This document shows, in pieces, positions 37,189-46,729 of a DNA stretch of 64,000 nucleotides. Positions within the stretch are counted from its first letter, which is position 1. Each line of letters opens with the position of its first letter. This DNA is from Phaeocystidibacter luteus. Its GTDB lineage: Bacteria; Bacteroidota; Bacteroidia; Flavobacteriales; Schleiferiaceae. Location of the stretch: assembly GCF_008933115.1 (NCBI RefSeq), contig NZ_WBVO01000005.1:62001-126000 (forward strand), read 5' to 3'. The notes beneath the pieces were generated by a model. That model was given only the letters and a program-made list of their open reading frames with translations. It was not told the origin of the DNA and made no database searches. The position numbers and the translations under genes were made by a program.

Positions 37189-38442
37189 ATGGAGCTGAAA
37201 CGAGTTGTAGTCACTGGAATTGGTGCATTGACACCAATCGGGAACACCGCAGGTGAATTTTGGAAAAACTTGGTAGCTGGCACTCCTGGTGCTGCACCGA
37301 TTACTCTTTTTGACCCTGAAAAGTTTAAGACTCGTTTTGCTTGTGAAGTGAAGAACTTCGTGGCAACGGACTTCATCGATCGCAAAGAAGCGCGAAAGAT
37401 GGACCGTTTTTCTCATTTTGGGCTGGTGGTCGCTGATGAAGCGATCGCCGACGCCCGACTTGAGGATGGGAGTATCGATCACGACCGCGTAGGTGTGATT
37501 TGGGGTTCTGGAATTGGTGGATTAGACACTTTCCTCCAGGAGTCTAAAAGCTACGCAGCCGGCGATGGCACCCCTCGCTTTAATCCGTTCTTCATTCCGA
37601 AAATGATTGCCGATATCACCGGTGGTCATATTTCGATGAAGTACAATTTCCGCGGCCCGAACTTCACGACTGTATCTGCTTGTGCATCGGCCACCAATGC
37701 GTTGATTGACGCCTACACATACATTCGCCTAGGAAAGGCGGATGTGATTGTAGCCGGTGGTTCAGAAGCTGCCGTTACCGAAGCTGGTATCGGTGGATTC
37801 AACGCCATGCACGCACTTTCAACCAGAAACGACGATCCTCAAACCGCGTCACGTCCATTCGACAAAGACCGCGACGGATTCGTCATGGGTGAAGGTGGAG
37901 CAGCTATTGTTCTCGAAGAATACGAGCACGCGGTTAAACGCGGAGCCACGATTTATGCTGAATTCGCTGGTGGCGGCCTATCTGCCGATGCACACCATCT
38001 TACCGCTCCACATCCAGAAGGTCTAGGAGCAAAGAATGTGATGCGTTACGCACTCGATGATGCCAACATGAAGGCAGATGAACTCGACTATGTAAACGTT
38101 CACGGAACCTCTACTCCTCTTGGAGATATTGCGGAAACACTCGCAATCAAAGAAGTTTTCGGTGAGCATGCTTACAAGTTGAACATCAGCTCAACAAAGT
38201 CCATGACGGGCCACCTTCTCGGTGCCGCAGGGGCCGTTGAAGCCATCGCAAGCATCCTCGCCGTGCGCGACGGAATTGTTCCTCCTACGATCAACCACTT
38301 TACGGACGATCCTGGGCTGGACAATGACCTCAACTTCACTTTTGAAAAGGCTCAAAAACGTGAGGTTCGAGCAGCGCTGAGCAACACATTTGGTTTTGGT
38401 GGACACAATGCGTCAGTGATCTTCAAGAAATTTGAAGGCTAA
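37189..38442 (+). CDS. fabF: Beta-ketoacyl-ACP synthase II
   Basis: The 417-residue protein has the condensing-enzyme triad C165 (VSACASATNA), H305 (VNVHGTSTPLGD) and H342 (MTGHLLGAAGA). It elongates acyl-ACP with malonyl-ACP. It lies between acpP and rnc (6-base gap). Confidence 0.98.
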   Translation: MELKRVVVTGIGALTPIGNTAGEFWKNLVAGTPGAAPITLFDPEKFKTRFACEVKNFVATDFIDRKEARKMDRFSHFGLVVADEAIADARLEDGSIDHDRVGVIWGSGIGGLDTFLQESKSYAAGDGTPRFNPFFIPKMIADITGGHISMKYNFRGPNFTTVSACASATNALIDAYTYIRLGKADVIVAGGSEAAVTEAGIGGFNAMHALSTRNDDPQTASRPFDKDRDGFVMGEGGAAIVLEEYEHAVKRGATIYAEFAGGGLSADAHHLTAPHPEGLGAKNVMRYALDDANMKADELDYVNVHGTSTPLGDIAETLAIKEVFGEHAYKLNISSTKSMTGHLLGAAGAVEAIASILAVRDGIVPPTINHFTDDPGLDNDLNFTFEKAQKREVRAALSNTFGFGGHNASVIFKKFEG

Positions 38443-38448
38443 ACGCGC

Positions 38449-39192
38449 ATGAGCGGTTTTCTAAATCGCCTTCTTCCCAAATCAAGGAAAGCTCGTCCGA
38501 AAAAGGACGAATTCTACCATCGTATTGCACAACTTACTGGAGTAGAACCGAAAGATATTTCGTTGTACAAGTTGGCCATGCGCCATAGTTCCGCTTCAAA
38601 GCGGTCCGACGGCTCCACTTGGTCCAACAACGAACGTCTGGAGTTTCTTGGTGACGCTATCCTGGGAGCCGTGGTTGCAAAGTGGCTTTACGAGCTCTAT
38701 CCAGCCGAGAATGAAGGCTTTCTAACGAGTATGCGAGCTAAAGTTGTGAGTCGAAAGAACCTCAACAAACTCGCGAGCCAACTCAATTTGGCCCCGCTTG
38801 TTGTGAGTCGATTGGACGCAAAAAAGCCGGCAAGATCTCTTTTGGGGGATGTGCTCGAAGCCCTGATAGGAGCGGTATATCTCGACAAAGGCATGGAGGC
38901 AGCTGAGCGGTTTATCGAAACGAAAATCATTCTCGATAAATCCGAATTCGACAACCTCAAAGACCAAGTCGTAAGCCACAAAAGCGCATTCATTGAACAC
39001 GCCCAAGCGCAAAGAATTCATCATGAATTCAAACTAGAGGAACGTTGGGGTAAAAACCATAGCCTTAACTTTAGGGTTGGATTATATCTCGAGGGAAAGA
39101 AGATATCAGAGGGCGTCGGCACGAGTAAAAAACGAGCCGAAGAAAGCGCCGCCAAGGAGGCCTGTCAAGAACTGCAGATTATAAAGAAATGA
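38449..39192 (+). CDS. rnc: Ribonuclease III
   Basis: The 247-residue protein has the signature NNERLEFLGDAILGAVV with its catalytic acids, a second acidic site in GDVLEALIGAVYLDKG and a C-terminal dsRNA-binding domain (about 175-245, ending KKRAEESAAKEACQEL). It cuts double-stranded RNA in rRNA maturation. Its stop overlaps the next start (ATGA). Confidence 0.97.
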   Translation: MSGFLNRLLPKSRKARPKKDEFYHRIAQLTGVEPKDISLYKLAMRHSSASKRSDGSTWSNNERLEFLGDAILGAVVAKWLYELYPAENEGFLTSMRAKVVSRKNLNKLASQLNLAPLVVSRLDAKKPARSLLGDVLEALIGAVYLDKGMEAAERFIETKIILDKSEFDNLKDQVVSHKSAFIEHAQAQRIHHEFKLEERWGKNHSLNFRVGLYLEGKKISEGVGTSKKRAEESAAKEACQELQIIKK

Positions 39193-39677
39193 AACCCGGA
39201 AAGGTGTTCACATTAGAGGATGAAGATTTCGAGAGCAACGCTCCTTCCCTCTATTGGACAATTTCCGCTTCTATTTCCGATCATAAGCTCGCTTACCGCA
39301 TCAATCAGACGCTACAGTTCAACCTTGGTCGGGCAAAACACGATCACGTTTCTACAAGCAAGGGTATCCACTTTGTGCATACCACCTATTCTTGGCAAGA
39401 CTTCAACCTGGATATCGACTGGTTTCTACTCGCGAACAAAGGCGTACACTTACAGGTTGAGAACACGCTGTTCCCTCAAACCTTGCAGACAACCATACTG
39501 CCGGCTAGTAAGAAGATTGATTATATTCTGATGGTTCAAGACGAGCTGTCGAAAGATGAAATAAAGGCTATTTCAGCCGCTTTAAAGAGCATTCCAGGTG
39601 TTCTTCGGGCGACAGAGTATATGCCAGCTGAAAACGAGCGAAAATCGCTCGAAATAGAACTTGAAAACACCTATTGA
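39189..39677 (+). CDS. IPExxxVDY family protein
   Basis: The 162-residue protein carries the family's central motif as ILPASKKIDYILMV (about residues 102-115). The family is found in Bacteroidota between rnc and pyk, as here, and has no known function. It is coupled to both neighbours by overlapping stops and starts. The fold appears alpha/beta with no membrane segment. Confidence 0.85.
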   Translation: MKPGKVFTLEDEDFESNAPSLYWTISASISDHKLAYRINQTLQFNLGRAKHDHVSTSKGIHFVHTTYSWQDFNLDIDWFLLANKGVHLQVENTLFPQTLQTTILPASKKIDYILMVQDELSKDEIKAISAALKSIPGVLRATEYMPAENERKSLEIELENTY

Positions 39678-41092
39678 TGAACAGAGCCAAAATTGTTGCT
39701 ACACTCGGTCCAGCCTCGGCTAAGAAGGACACCATGCTCGCCATGGTCCACGCCGGTGTCAACGTGTTCCGAATCAATTTCTCCCACGGAGATCACGCAA
39801 CTCATCGCAAAACGATTCAACTGATTCGTGAGCTCAATGAAGAATACGATTTAAACATCGCTACACTTGCCGATTTACAAGGCCCTAAACTGCGCATTGG
39901 CGAAGTTGAAGAAGGAGCCATTGTAAACGTGGGCGACACTGTAACCTTTACGACGAAAGAAACGAAGGGAACAGCCCAAAAAGTGTTCATGACCTACGAG
40001 CAATTCCCTCAGGATGTGCAAGTTGGTGAGCGAATTCTACTTGACGACGGCAAGTTGTTGATGACTGTTAGCAAAACTAACGGCGTTGACGAAGTTCAGG
40101 CGCAGGTAGTGCAAGGTGGTCCGCTTAAAAGTAAAAAAGGGGTAAACCTTCCAAACACGAAGATTTCCCTTCCGTGCCTTACAGAAAAAGACCTTGCCGA
40201 CCTCAAGGTGGCTCTAGATGAGAACGTTGAGTGGATAGGGTTAAGCTTTGTGCGTAACGCAGAAGACGTAACCGAACTCAAAAGGCTCATCCAAAAATCT
40301 GGAAAGACTGCTTTTGTAATCAGTAAGATTGAAAAGCCAGAAGCAGTGATGGACATCGACCGCATTCTAGAGGAAACGGACGGCGTAATGGTGGCTCGTG
40401 GTGATCTAGGTGTCGAAGTTCCTATGCAATCTGTGCCGTTGATTCAAAAAATGATTGTTGAAAAGGCACTCATGCACAGTAAGCCCGTGATTATCGCCAC
40501 TCAAATGATGGAGTCGATGATCGAAAACATGTCTCCAACGAGAGCCGAGGTGAACGATGTGGCGAACTCGGTACTTGACGGAGCCGATGCAGTGATGCTT
40601 AGTGGTGAAACTTCCGTGGGTAAACACCCTGTGGCGGTAGTTGAGGCGATGAGTCGCATTATTTCGCATGTTGAAGAAACAGCGGAAATTACTGCACCTG
40701 AGCATCCTCCGGTTGAGAGAAACGGCCGCTTCATTACGGATAGCATTTGTTACCACGCTTCCAAAGTCGCTGACAGCGTGAGCGCTAGCTCGATCATGAC
40801 CATGACTTTCAGTGGGTATACTGCCTTCAAGATCAGTTCCCACCGCCCTAAATCAAATGTTTTTGTGTTTACGGCTAACCGCTCGATTCTCAATACTTTA
40901 AGTCTCATCTGGGGTGTGCACGGATTCTTCTACGACAAAATGGAGAGTACGGACAACACCTTCCATGAGATTAAAGAGCTCATTCGTCAGAAGAAATTGA
41001 TGAAAAAGGGTGAATTAATGGTGAAAATTGCCTCCATGCCAATTGAGGAACACGGATTCACCAACATGTTGAAGATTGCAGAAATGGACTAA
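39677..41092 (+). CDS. pyk: Pyruvate kinase
   Basis: The frame opens at a TTG at 39674, but the ATG at 39677, overlapping the previous stop by one base (TGATG), is the likely start and gives 471 residues. Motifs are KIVATLGPAS at the N-terminus, the active-site signature FVISKIEKPEAV with its catalytic Lys, and MVARGDLGVE. It makes pyruvate and ATP from phosphoenolpyruvate. Confidence 0.97.
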   Translation: MNRAKIVATLGPASAKKDTMLAMVHAGVNVFRINFSHGDHATHRKTIQLIRELNEEYDLNIATLADLQGPKLRIGEVEEGAIVNVGDTVTFTTKETKGTAQKVFMTYEQFPQDVQVGERILLDDGKLLMTVSKTNGVDEVQAQVVQGGPLKSKKGVNLPNTKISLPCLTEKDLADLKVALDENVEWIGLSFVRNAEDVTELKRLIQKSGKTAFVISKIEKPEAVMDIDRILEETDGVMVARGDLGVEVPMQSVPLIQKMIVEKALMHSKPVIIATQMMESMIENMSPTRAEVNDVANSVLDGADAVMLSGETSVGKHPVAVVEAMSRIISHVEETAEITAPEHPPVERNGRFITDSICYHASKVADSVSASSIMTMTFSGYTAFKISSHRPKSNVFVFTANRSILNTLSLIWGVHGFFYDKMESTDNTFHEIKELIRQKKLMKKGELMVKIASMPIEEHGFTNMLKIAEMD

Positions 41093-41097
41093 ATGCC

Positions 41098-41337
41098 ATG
41101 TCGCACTTCCTTAAAGTAAAAGATCAACTAGTGGCCGAATTTGAGTTCAATGAATTCAATTCGGCCATTCGTTTTGTCAACCAGATCGCCGAGTTGGCAG
41201 AGCGTGAGCATCACCACCCAGACATAGACATTCGCTACACCAAAGTGACGGTAAAATTATCGACGCATGACGCTGGTAATGTGGCGACCGAAAAGGACTA
41301 TTCTCTAGCGGAAAAAATTGAAACGCTCTTTTCGTGA
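41098..41337 (+). CDS. Pterin-4a-carbinolamine dehydratase family protein
   Basis: The 79-residue protein has the PCD core: FNSAIRFVNQIAELAEREHHHPDIDIRYTKVTV, with the EHHHPD histidines that form the active site, and an HDAGNVATEKDYSLA end. PCD recycles tetrahydropterin cofactors. No aromatic hydroxylase is nearby, so its substrate context here is unknown. It is the last gene of the acpP-pyk run (5-base gap). Confidence 0.88.
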   Translation: MSHFLKVKDQLVAEFEFNEFNSAIRFVNQIAELAEREHHHPDIDIRYTKVTVKLSTHDAGNVATEKDYSLAEKIETLFS

Positions 41338-41440
41338 TTTCTGCTGAGGCCTGTTTTCCGATATTTGTTTCAGCTTGATTTTCTGCGAATTAGTTTAAAT
41401 TCTGTCAGAAGCGTTTTCTGCTGAGTGTTGTTTTCACGCA

Positions 41441-41469
41441 AACAAAAAAGAGCCGCAATCTGCGACTCT
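41441..41469 (-). terminator. Rho-independent terminator after pheS
   Basis: On the minus strand AGAGTCGC-AGATT-GCGGCTCT forms a stem with one C-A mismatch and is followed by a T-rich tail (41448-41441). It lies 31 bases after the pheS stop and may also serve the plus-strand pyk run. Confidence 0.7.
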
Positions 41470-41499
41470 CTCGTGTGTTTTTGACCTTCTGGTTTTCTC

Positions 41500-42519
41500 C
41501 TAAATCACTCCCTTGAACTGGTTCAGGAAACGCATGTCATTTTCGAAAAGCATGCGGATATCTGGGATGCCAAATCGTTGCAACGTGATTCGCTCGATAC
41601 CTAATCCGAAGGCATATCCAGAATACACTTTAGGGTCGATATTCGATGCCTCGAGTACGGCAGGATCAACCATTCCGCAACCCATAACTTCGAGCCAACC
41701 GGTTCCCTTTGTCATTCGATAGTCGGTTTCAGTTTCCAATCCCCACCAAATATCCATTTCGGCGCTTGGCTCTGTAAAAGGGAAATAACTTGGACGAAGT
41801 CGAATTTTCGTTTCCGCTCCGAAAAACTCTCTAGCGAAGTAGAGCAATGTTTGCTTCAAGTCAGCGAATGAAACATTCTTGTCGATGTAAAGACCTTCGA
41901 TTTGATGGAAGATACAGTGTGATCGGGCTGAAATTGCCTCGTTTCTGAATACTCTACCTGGCGCGATGATTCGAATTGGCGGCTCGTTTCCTTCCATTTC
42001 TCTTACTTGAACGGAAGACGTGTGCGTTCTCAAAGCCCAATCTGGGTCAGTGTGCACGAAAAACGTATCCTGCATGTCACGAGCCGGATGCTCCTCAGGG
42101 AAGTTCAAGGCAGAGAAGTTGTGCCAATCGTCTTCAATTTCAGGTCCTTCGCTTACGCTGAACCCGATTCGCTTGAATATGTCTACAATCTCGTTGCGTA
42201 CGGTTGTAACTGGGTGCTGTGATCCTGTAAATACGTGGTCACCCGTTTTTGTTAAATCGTTTTCTGAATGTAGAGGCTTGGACTGCTCTAGCTCTGACTT
42301 AAAACGCAATACAGCTTGCTCTGCAGCGTTTTTAAGTTGATTTACGACCCTACCGTATTCTTTCTTTTCTTCGTTTGGAACAGACTTGAAAGCGGCGAAA
42401 AGATCATTTAGAACACCCTTTTTACCTAAATACTTGAGTCTGAAGGCCTCTAATTCATCCGCGTTTGACGGCTGAAAGTCGGCGACAACTCTAAGATGTT
42501 CGGCGATTGCTTTATTCAT
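41500..42519 (-). CDS. pheS: Phenylalanine-tRNA ligase subunit alpha
   Basis: The 339-residue protein has the N-terminal coiled coil of about 90 residues and class II motifs: [14 protein letters not shown], motif 2 [21 protein letters not shown] and motif 3 [21 protein letters not shown]. It charges tRNA-Phe together with PheT, whose gene is not in the window. Confidence 0.97.
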   Translation of the reverse strand: MNKAIAEHLRVVADFQPSNADELEAFRLKYLGKKGVLNDLFAAFKSVPNEEKKEYGRVVNQLKNAAEQAVLRFKSELEQSKPLHSENDLTKTGDHVFTGSQHPVTTVRNEIVDIFKRIGFSVSEGPEIEDDWHNFSALNFPEEHPARDMQDTFFVHTDPDWALRTHTSSVQVREMEGNEPPIRIIAPGRVFRNEAISARSHCIFHQIEGLYIDKNVSFADLKQTLLYFAREFFGAETKIRLRPSYFPFTEPSAEMDIWWGLETETDYRMTKGTGWLEVMGCGMVDPAVLEASNIDPKVYSGYAFGLGIERITLQRFGIPDIRMLFENDMRFLNQFKGVI

Positions 42520-42521
42520 GA

Positions 42522-42551
42522 TTGTGGTATAGGGTGTGCTTGTTATATTTG
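42522..42551 (+). promoter_or_regulatory. Promoter of the tandem lipoprotein genes
   Basis: TTG (42522-42524) and TATATTTG (42544-42551) are separated by exactly 19 bases, a full match to the Bacteroidota promoter. It implies a leader of about 35 bases to the ATG at 42592 and fixes that start rather than the upstream in-frame ATG at 42496. Confidence 0.75.
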
Positions 42552-42591
42552 TGGTGCGTCGAAGTGCGCAATATTACTGAATTTCACACTG

Positions 42592-42960
42592 ATGAGAAAG
42601 CTTCTACTAGGACTCTTTGTTGCCTCTACCCTCCTGTTTATCACGGGATGTAACGAAGCAACACCCATCGAAGACGGCCGTGCAACGTTGTATGTTTACA
42701 GCGAAGATGGTCGTGCCATACAAAACGCTCTCGTCGTTTTTCGTTCGCCTGTTGACGTTCCAAATGGACTTGAAGTTTATAAATACACGGAGATTGATGG
42801 TAGCGCCTTCGTAAAATGGTCATACGATGTATTTGCAGACGTGGAGGTATCAAAAGCTGGTCTTCGCAGCTGTACCGCCATCCAAATTGAACCAGGTAAG
42901 ACTACTGAAAAGGATTTAATCCTATTGCCAACAGATCATCCAGCCAACGGCTGTCCATAA
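42592..42960 (+). CDS. Small lipoprotein, carboxypeptidase-regulatory-like fold (paralogue 1)
   Basis: The 122-residue protein has a lipoprotein signal (LLFITGC, lipidated C20) and one beta domain resembling carboxypeptidase-regulatory or Ig-like modules (ATLYVYSEDGRAIQNALVVFRSP, GSAFVKWSYDVFADVEVSK). It shares layout with the next gene (EDGxxIQNAxVV), so the two are tandem paralogues. Function unknown. Confidence 0.75.
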   Translation: MRKLLLGLFVASTLLFITGCNEATPIEDGRATLYVYSEDGRAIQNALVVFRSPVDVPNGLEVYKYTEIDGSAFVKWSYDVFADVEVSKAGLRSCTAIQIEPGKTTEKDLILLPTDHPANGCP

Positions 42961-42972
42961 CTGACGCAACAC

Positions 42973-43347
42973 ATGCAAAAGCTTATTTATTCAGCGCTAA
43001 CCGCACTAGCATTCGTAGGGATTATGTCGTGTACAGCCGACGACCCCACTTACCCGTTCCGCGTAAAGGTTGTGGGTGAAGACGGCACGCCTATTCAAAA
43101 TGCTACTGTTGTTGCACGCGTACCGCTTCCAAACACCAACATTCGATACGAGGGTGTTACCGGCGTTGCTGGCACACGTTCTTTTGAGCACGACGGTGGC
43201 GAAGTTGTTCTGCAGGTTCAAGTGACAAAAGGAGAAAATCCTATCGTTGGGGCAGGCTGTGGCTTCATCAAGCTCGAGCCAGATCAAATGGTGACAACGA
43301 CTATTGTAATGACGAACTACGACCCAGACGATCCGGGTTGTCAATAA
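42973..43347 (+). CDS. Small lipoprotein, carboxypeptidase-regulatory-like fold (paralogue 2)
   Basis: The 124-residue protein has the lipobox VGIMSC with C20 and a domain with KVVGEDGTPIQNATVVARVP and a GGEVVLQVQVTK strand, parallel to the preceding paralogue. Both end with a Cys-containing, Pro/Asp-rich tail (DPDDPGCQ here, TDHPANGCP in the first) and have an internal C (GAGCGF, RSCTAI), so a disulphide is plausible. Twelve bases separate the genes. Function unknown. Confidence 0.75.
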   Translation: MQKLIYSALTALAFVGIMSCTADDPTYPFRVKVVGEDGTPIQNATVVARVPLPNTNIRYEGVTGVAGTRSFEHDGGEVVLQVQVTKGENPIVGAGCGFIKLEPDQMVTTTIVMTNYDPDDPGCQ

Positions 43348-43351
43348 GCAA

Positions 43352-43699
43352 CTATTCGAGGAATCCCGATTCTTCGAAATAGTGAATAATAGCCTCCTTC
43401 ATTAAGCGCGACTGATGTCCAGGCTTTAAATGAGGGAGGTTTTCTATTTTCCGATAGTGCGGCCAGCCGTCCTCATCAAATGCTTCGAACTCATAATAAC
43501 CATACGGTTCTAAGAGTTTGCAAATAGCGATGTGCATGATGTTGACTTTCTCGTCCTTCTTAAATTTGCGATAACCTTGCCCAAGTTCCTGAACACCAAT
43601 AAGAAAGATGATTCCATCAATGTCAATGTCCTCCCCTTGAGAGAACTTTTCAGAAATTGTGGAGACAGTTTTCTCCCATTTTTCACTCATTCCATCCAT
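43352..43699 (-). CDS. Conserved hypothetical protein
   Basis: The frame opens at a TTG (43717). The ATG at 43699 (115 residues) or at 43690 (112 residues) is more likely. The protein is soluble, acidic and helical, with motifs IFLIGVQELGQGYRKFKKDEK and YYEFEAFDEDGWPHY. I recognise no function. It is divergent from the CvpA-like gene (36 bases) and convergent with the lipoprotein genes (4 bases). Confidence 0.65.
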   Translation of the reverse strand: MDGMSEKWEKTVSTISEKFSQGEDIDIDGIIFLIGVQELGQGYRKFKKDEKVNIMHIAICKLLEPYGYYEFEAFDEDGWPHYRKIENLPHLKPGHQSRLMKEAIIHYFEESGFLE

Positions 43700-43735
43700 C
43701 GTGGAGTACTTTCGCAATTAGACGGCTAAAATACC

Positions 43736-44266
43736 ATGAACACAACGGATATCGTACTACTTATTCCCGTTCTCTTCGGATTTATTCGCGGACTTTGGTC
43801 TGGATTGATCCAAGAGGTAGCTGGAATTGTGGGGGTTATTGTGGGTGTGATACTTGGCTACATGTTCAATGAACAAGTTGTTTCGTTCCTTCAATCCGAG
43901 TTTGAAATGAGCAACGAAGCGGCGAACATCACAGGGTTTGCGATTCTTTTCTTGGGAGGATTCCTCGCAGTATTGCTGCTTGCTAAGATGCTTACCAAAG
44001 GCGTTTCGATGGCAGCTCTAGGAGGAGTGAACCGAGTACTAGGTGGTGTCTTTGCCGCATTTAAGTATGCGGTTTTTACGGCTATTTTACTGAGTGTGTT
44101 CGACCGTGTAAACGACTCGATTCAAATAGTAGAAAAAGAAAAACTCGCCGAAAGTATCGTGTATCGTACTTACGGCGAGTTTAGTTCTATTCTATGGGAT
44201 TACGTTCCTGAAGAGGAAGACGATTTTGATTTCGAATCAATCCAAAATCGCCTGGATCCCCGGTAG
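43736..44266 (+). CDS. CvpA family membrane protein
   Basis: The 176-residue protein has four membrane helices (about 3-20, 25-45, 65-85 and 100-120) and the CvpA pattern [24 protein letters not shown]. CvpA-like proteins are linked to colicin V production and envelope homeostasis. The C-terminal tail is acidic (EEEDDFDFE). Its 3' end overlaps the convergent pgk by 30 bases. Confidence 0.88.
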   Translation: MNTTDIVLLIPVLFGFIRGLWSGLIQEVAGIVGVIVGVILGYMFNEQVVSFLQSEFEMSNEAANITGFAILFLGGFLAVLLLAKMLTKGVSMAALGGVNRVLGGVFAAFKYAVFTAILLSVFDRVNDSIQIVEKEKLAESIVYRTYGEFSSILWDYVPEEEDDFDFESIQNRLDPR

Positions 44267-45427
44267 TGTTTTTCCCTCGAGGTATTCCAACATCGCGCCT
44301 CCACCGGTGCTCACATAGCTCACCTTATCGGCAAGACCAAATTGTTTCACTGCTGCTACAGAATCTCCCCCGCCCACTAGCGAGAATGAGCCGTTTGAAG
44401 TAGCTGAGGCGATTGCGTTTCCTACTTGTTTCGTGCCTGCACTAAAGGCTTCAAACTCAAAAACACCCAATGGGCCGTTCCAGAGTATTGTCTTACTTGC
44501 CGCAATTACTTTCGAATAGTTCGCGATCGTTTCTGGGCCTGCATCCAACCCCATCCAGCCGTCGGCAATGGAATCGGCTGCCGTTATTTCGGTATTCGCA
44601 TCTGCAGAAAATGCGTCTGCATTTACAGAATCTACGGGTAAATGAAACTCTACATTGTTTTCTGACGCCTTTGAGAGGAGTTCATTGGCAAGGTCGAGCT
44701 TATCCTCTTCCACGAGCGAATTCCCAACCTTACCACCTTGTGCTTTGAGGAAGGTATAAGCCATTCCTCCACCAATAATGAGGTGATCTACGCGCTTCAT
44801 GAGATTTGTAATGATATCTATCTTGCTACTCACCTTAGCACCCCCTACAATGGCTGTAACGGGCTTATCGTCGCTTTTAAGGACCTTATCCACATTGACG
44901 ATCTCGTTGGCCATTACGTAGCCAAAAGCCTTCTTGTCGGCAAAGAATTGTGCAATTACGGCTGTGCTAGCATGGGCGCGGTGTGCGGTTCCAAATGCAT
45001 CGTTGATGTAGAAATCACCGTGAACGGATAGCTTCTTCGCAAAATCAACGTCTCCAGCCTCTTCTCCTGCATGGAATCTCAAGTTCTCAAGTAACAAAAC
45101 TTCTCCTGGCTGTAATTTGCTGGATAAGTCCTCCGCTTCACCTCCAACACAATCAACCGCAAATTTTACATCTACACCAATGGCTTTCGACAAATCCGCT
45201 ACGATGTGCGAAAGAGAGAAGTCTGGATTAACCTGACCTTTCGGGCGCCCGAGGTGAGACATCAAAACAACAGATCCACCGTCGTTCAAAATCTTCTTGA
45301 TGGTAGGAATAGTCGCCTGTATGCGCGTATCGTCCGTGATTTCGAATGAATCGTTCAGAGGCACATTAAAGTCTACACGTATGAGTGTCTTTACTCCTTT
45401 AAATGAGAAATCGTCGATCGTTTTCAT
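44237..45427 (-). CDS. pgk: Phosphoglycerate kinase
   Basis: The 396-residue protein has the PGK signature ([14 protein letters not shown]), SHLGRPKG, the ATP-site Gly-rich [13 protein letters not shown] and a C-terminus ([20 protein letters not shown]) of standard length. It makes ATP and 3-phosphoglycerate in glycolysis. A consensus -7 box lies 22 bases upstream. Confidence 0.98.
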   Translation of the reverse strand: MKTIDDFSFKGVKTLIRVDFNVPLNDSFEITDDTRIQATIPTIKKILNDGGSVVLMSHLGRPKGQVNPDFSLSHIVADLSKAIGVDVKFAVDCVGGEAEDLSSKLQPGEVLLLENLRFHAGEEAGDVDFAKKLSVHGDFYINDAFGTAHRAHASTAVIAQFFADKKAFGYVMANEIVNVDKVLKSDDKPVTAIVGGAKVSSKIDIITNLMKRVDHLIIGGGMAYTFLKAQGGKVGNSLVEEDKLDLANELLSKASENNVEFHLPVDSVNADAFSADANTEITAADSIADGWMGLDAGPETIANYSKVIAASKTILWNGPLGVFEFEAFSAGTKQVGNAIASATSNGSFSLVGGGDSVAAVKQFGLADKVSYVSTGGGAMLEYLEGKTLPGIQAILD

Positions 45428-45448
45428 GCTGGAAAATTGAATTCATAG

Positions 45449-45456
45449 CAAAAGTA
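45449..45456 (-). promoter_or_regulatory. -7 element of the pgk promoter
   Basis: TACTTTTG on the minus strand matches TAnnTTTG exactly, 21 bases before the pgk ATG at 45427. A -33 TTTG at about 19 bases is not clear. Confidence 0.5.
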
Positions 45457-45505
45457 AGTTCTTCCTTTCAACCTACCTCATTCTCAAGATTTTTACCTTC
45501 GCCTC

Positions 45506-46636
45506 ATGCTGTTTTCATCTATACCCGGACAATCAAAGTTGGCTGAAAAGCTGAAGTCCAATATTCGCAATAAGAAGGTCCCTCATGCACAACTCTTCGT
45601 TGGAGCGGAGGGCAGTTGTGCTTTAGCTATGGCAATCGCTTATGCTCAATACGCGCTTTGCAAGAATCCGGGAGAAGAAGCCTGTGGCGTTTGTCCGGCT
45701 TGTAAACAGGCAGAAAACATGCAGCATCCGGATATTCACTTTGCCTTTCCCGTAGCAAAGACAAAAGACTCTTCGGACAAACCGGTGAGTGAGGAGTTTT
45801 TGGCACAGTGGCGTTCGCTATTGGAGGTAAACCCATTTCCTCTGTACATCGAGTGGCTTTCGCATATTGGAGTGGAGAACAAACAGGCTCAACTGTCTGT
45901 ATATCAGGCAAATAAGATTAGTTCAGCCCTTCAATTGAAGAGTTATTCTGGAGGTCTAAAGGTGTTAATCCTCTGGATGCCGGAGAAGTTGAATACGGCA
46001 GCGGCGAACAAGCTGCTGAAACTCATTGAGGAGCCGGAGGGACAAACCGCGATTCTGATGGTGACCCATCATGAAGAGAATGTCCTTGGAACCATTCGCT
46101 CTCGTTGTCAGGCTGTAAATGTACCACCTGTAGAACGCGATGAGCTTATTCAATTCATTGATAATCAATCAAATAGCAACACTCCATCGGCTGTAGTAGC
46201 AAGTTTGTCGCAGGGAGAACCAGGACAAGCGCTTCACATTTTGAAGGATCCACAGTGGATTCAGGAGGATGTGGAGAGGTTTACGCAGTGGGTGCGGGTT
46301 AGTTTCCAAAGAAAGGTTGCAGGGATGCTGGAATGGTCAGAATCAGCAGCTGGACTTGGACGTGAACGCCTAAAGAGCTTTTTGCATTTTGCCCTTGACG
46401 GATTTGAGCAGGCGTTAACATTCAACTACGGTGCACATCAAACAAATCCATTTGAAGTCAGCGGTTCTGATTTCAAGTTTGACAAGTTTGCGCCCTTTGT
46501 ACATGCTCAAAATATCATCTCGATACAAGAGGACATCAACCGAGCCATCTATGAGATTGAGCGAAATCTCAATCCAAAAATCGTGTTATTGGACCTCACT
46601 TTTCAGGTTGCGAAGTCGTTGAATGTAAAGCCTTGA
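45506..46636 (+). CDS. holB: DNA polymerase III subunit delta'
   Basis: The 376-residue protein has the AAA+ clamp-loader layout with the Cys4 zinc module C52, C60, C63, C66 (CKNPGEEACGVCPAC), a degenerate P-loop (GAEGSCALA) as usual for delta', and LIEEPEGQTAILMVTHHEENVLGTIRSRC with the sensor-1 and SRC motif. It is a clamp-loader subunit. Confidence 0.93.
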   Translation: MLFSSIPGQSKLAEKLKSNIRNKKVPHAQLFVGAEGSCALAMAIAYAQYALCKNPGEEACGVCPACKQAENMQHPDIHFAFPVAKTKDSSDKPVSEEFLAQWRSLLEVNPFPLYIEWLSHIGVENKQAQLSVYQANKISSALQLKSYSGGLKVLILWMPEKLNTAAANKLLKLIEEPEGQTAILMVTHHEENVLGTIRSRCQAVNVPPVERDELIQFIDNQSNSNTPSAVVASLSQGEPGQALHILKDPQWIQEDVERFTQWVRVSFQRKVAGMLEWSESAAGLGRERLKSFLHFALDGFEQALTFNYGAHQTNPFEVSGSDFKFDKFAPFVHAQNIISIQEDINRAIYEIERNLNPKIVLLDLTFQVAKSLNVKP

Positions 46637-46729
46637 AAATCAGTAGTTTAAAAAAACAGCGTATAATTCAATATCTCCTTCCGGGAGGGGTGTTGGTCCA
46701 GAGAGCGGTGAAAACGGCTTAAAACGGCT

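Noticed and set aside
42496-42591. Upstream in-frame ATG for the first tandem lipoprotein
   Set aside because: It lies before the promoter's -7 box, so the transcript would not contain it; the lipoprotein signal starts at 42592.
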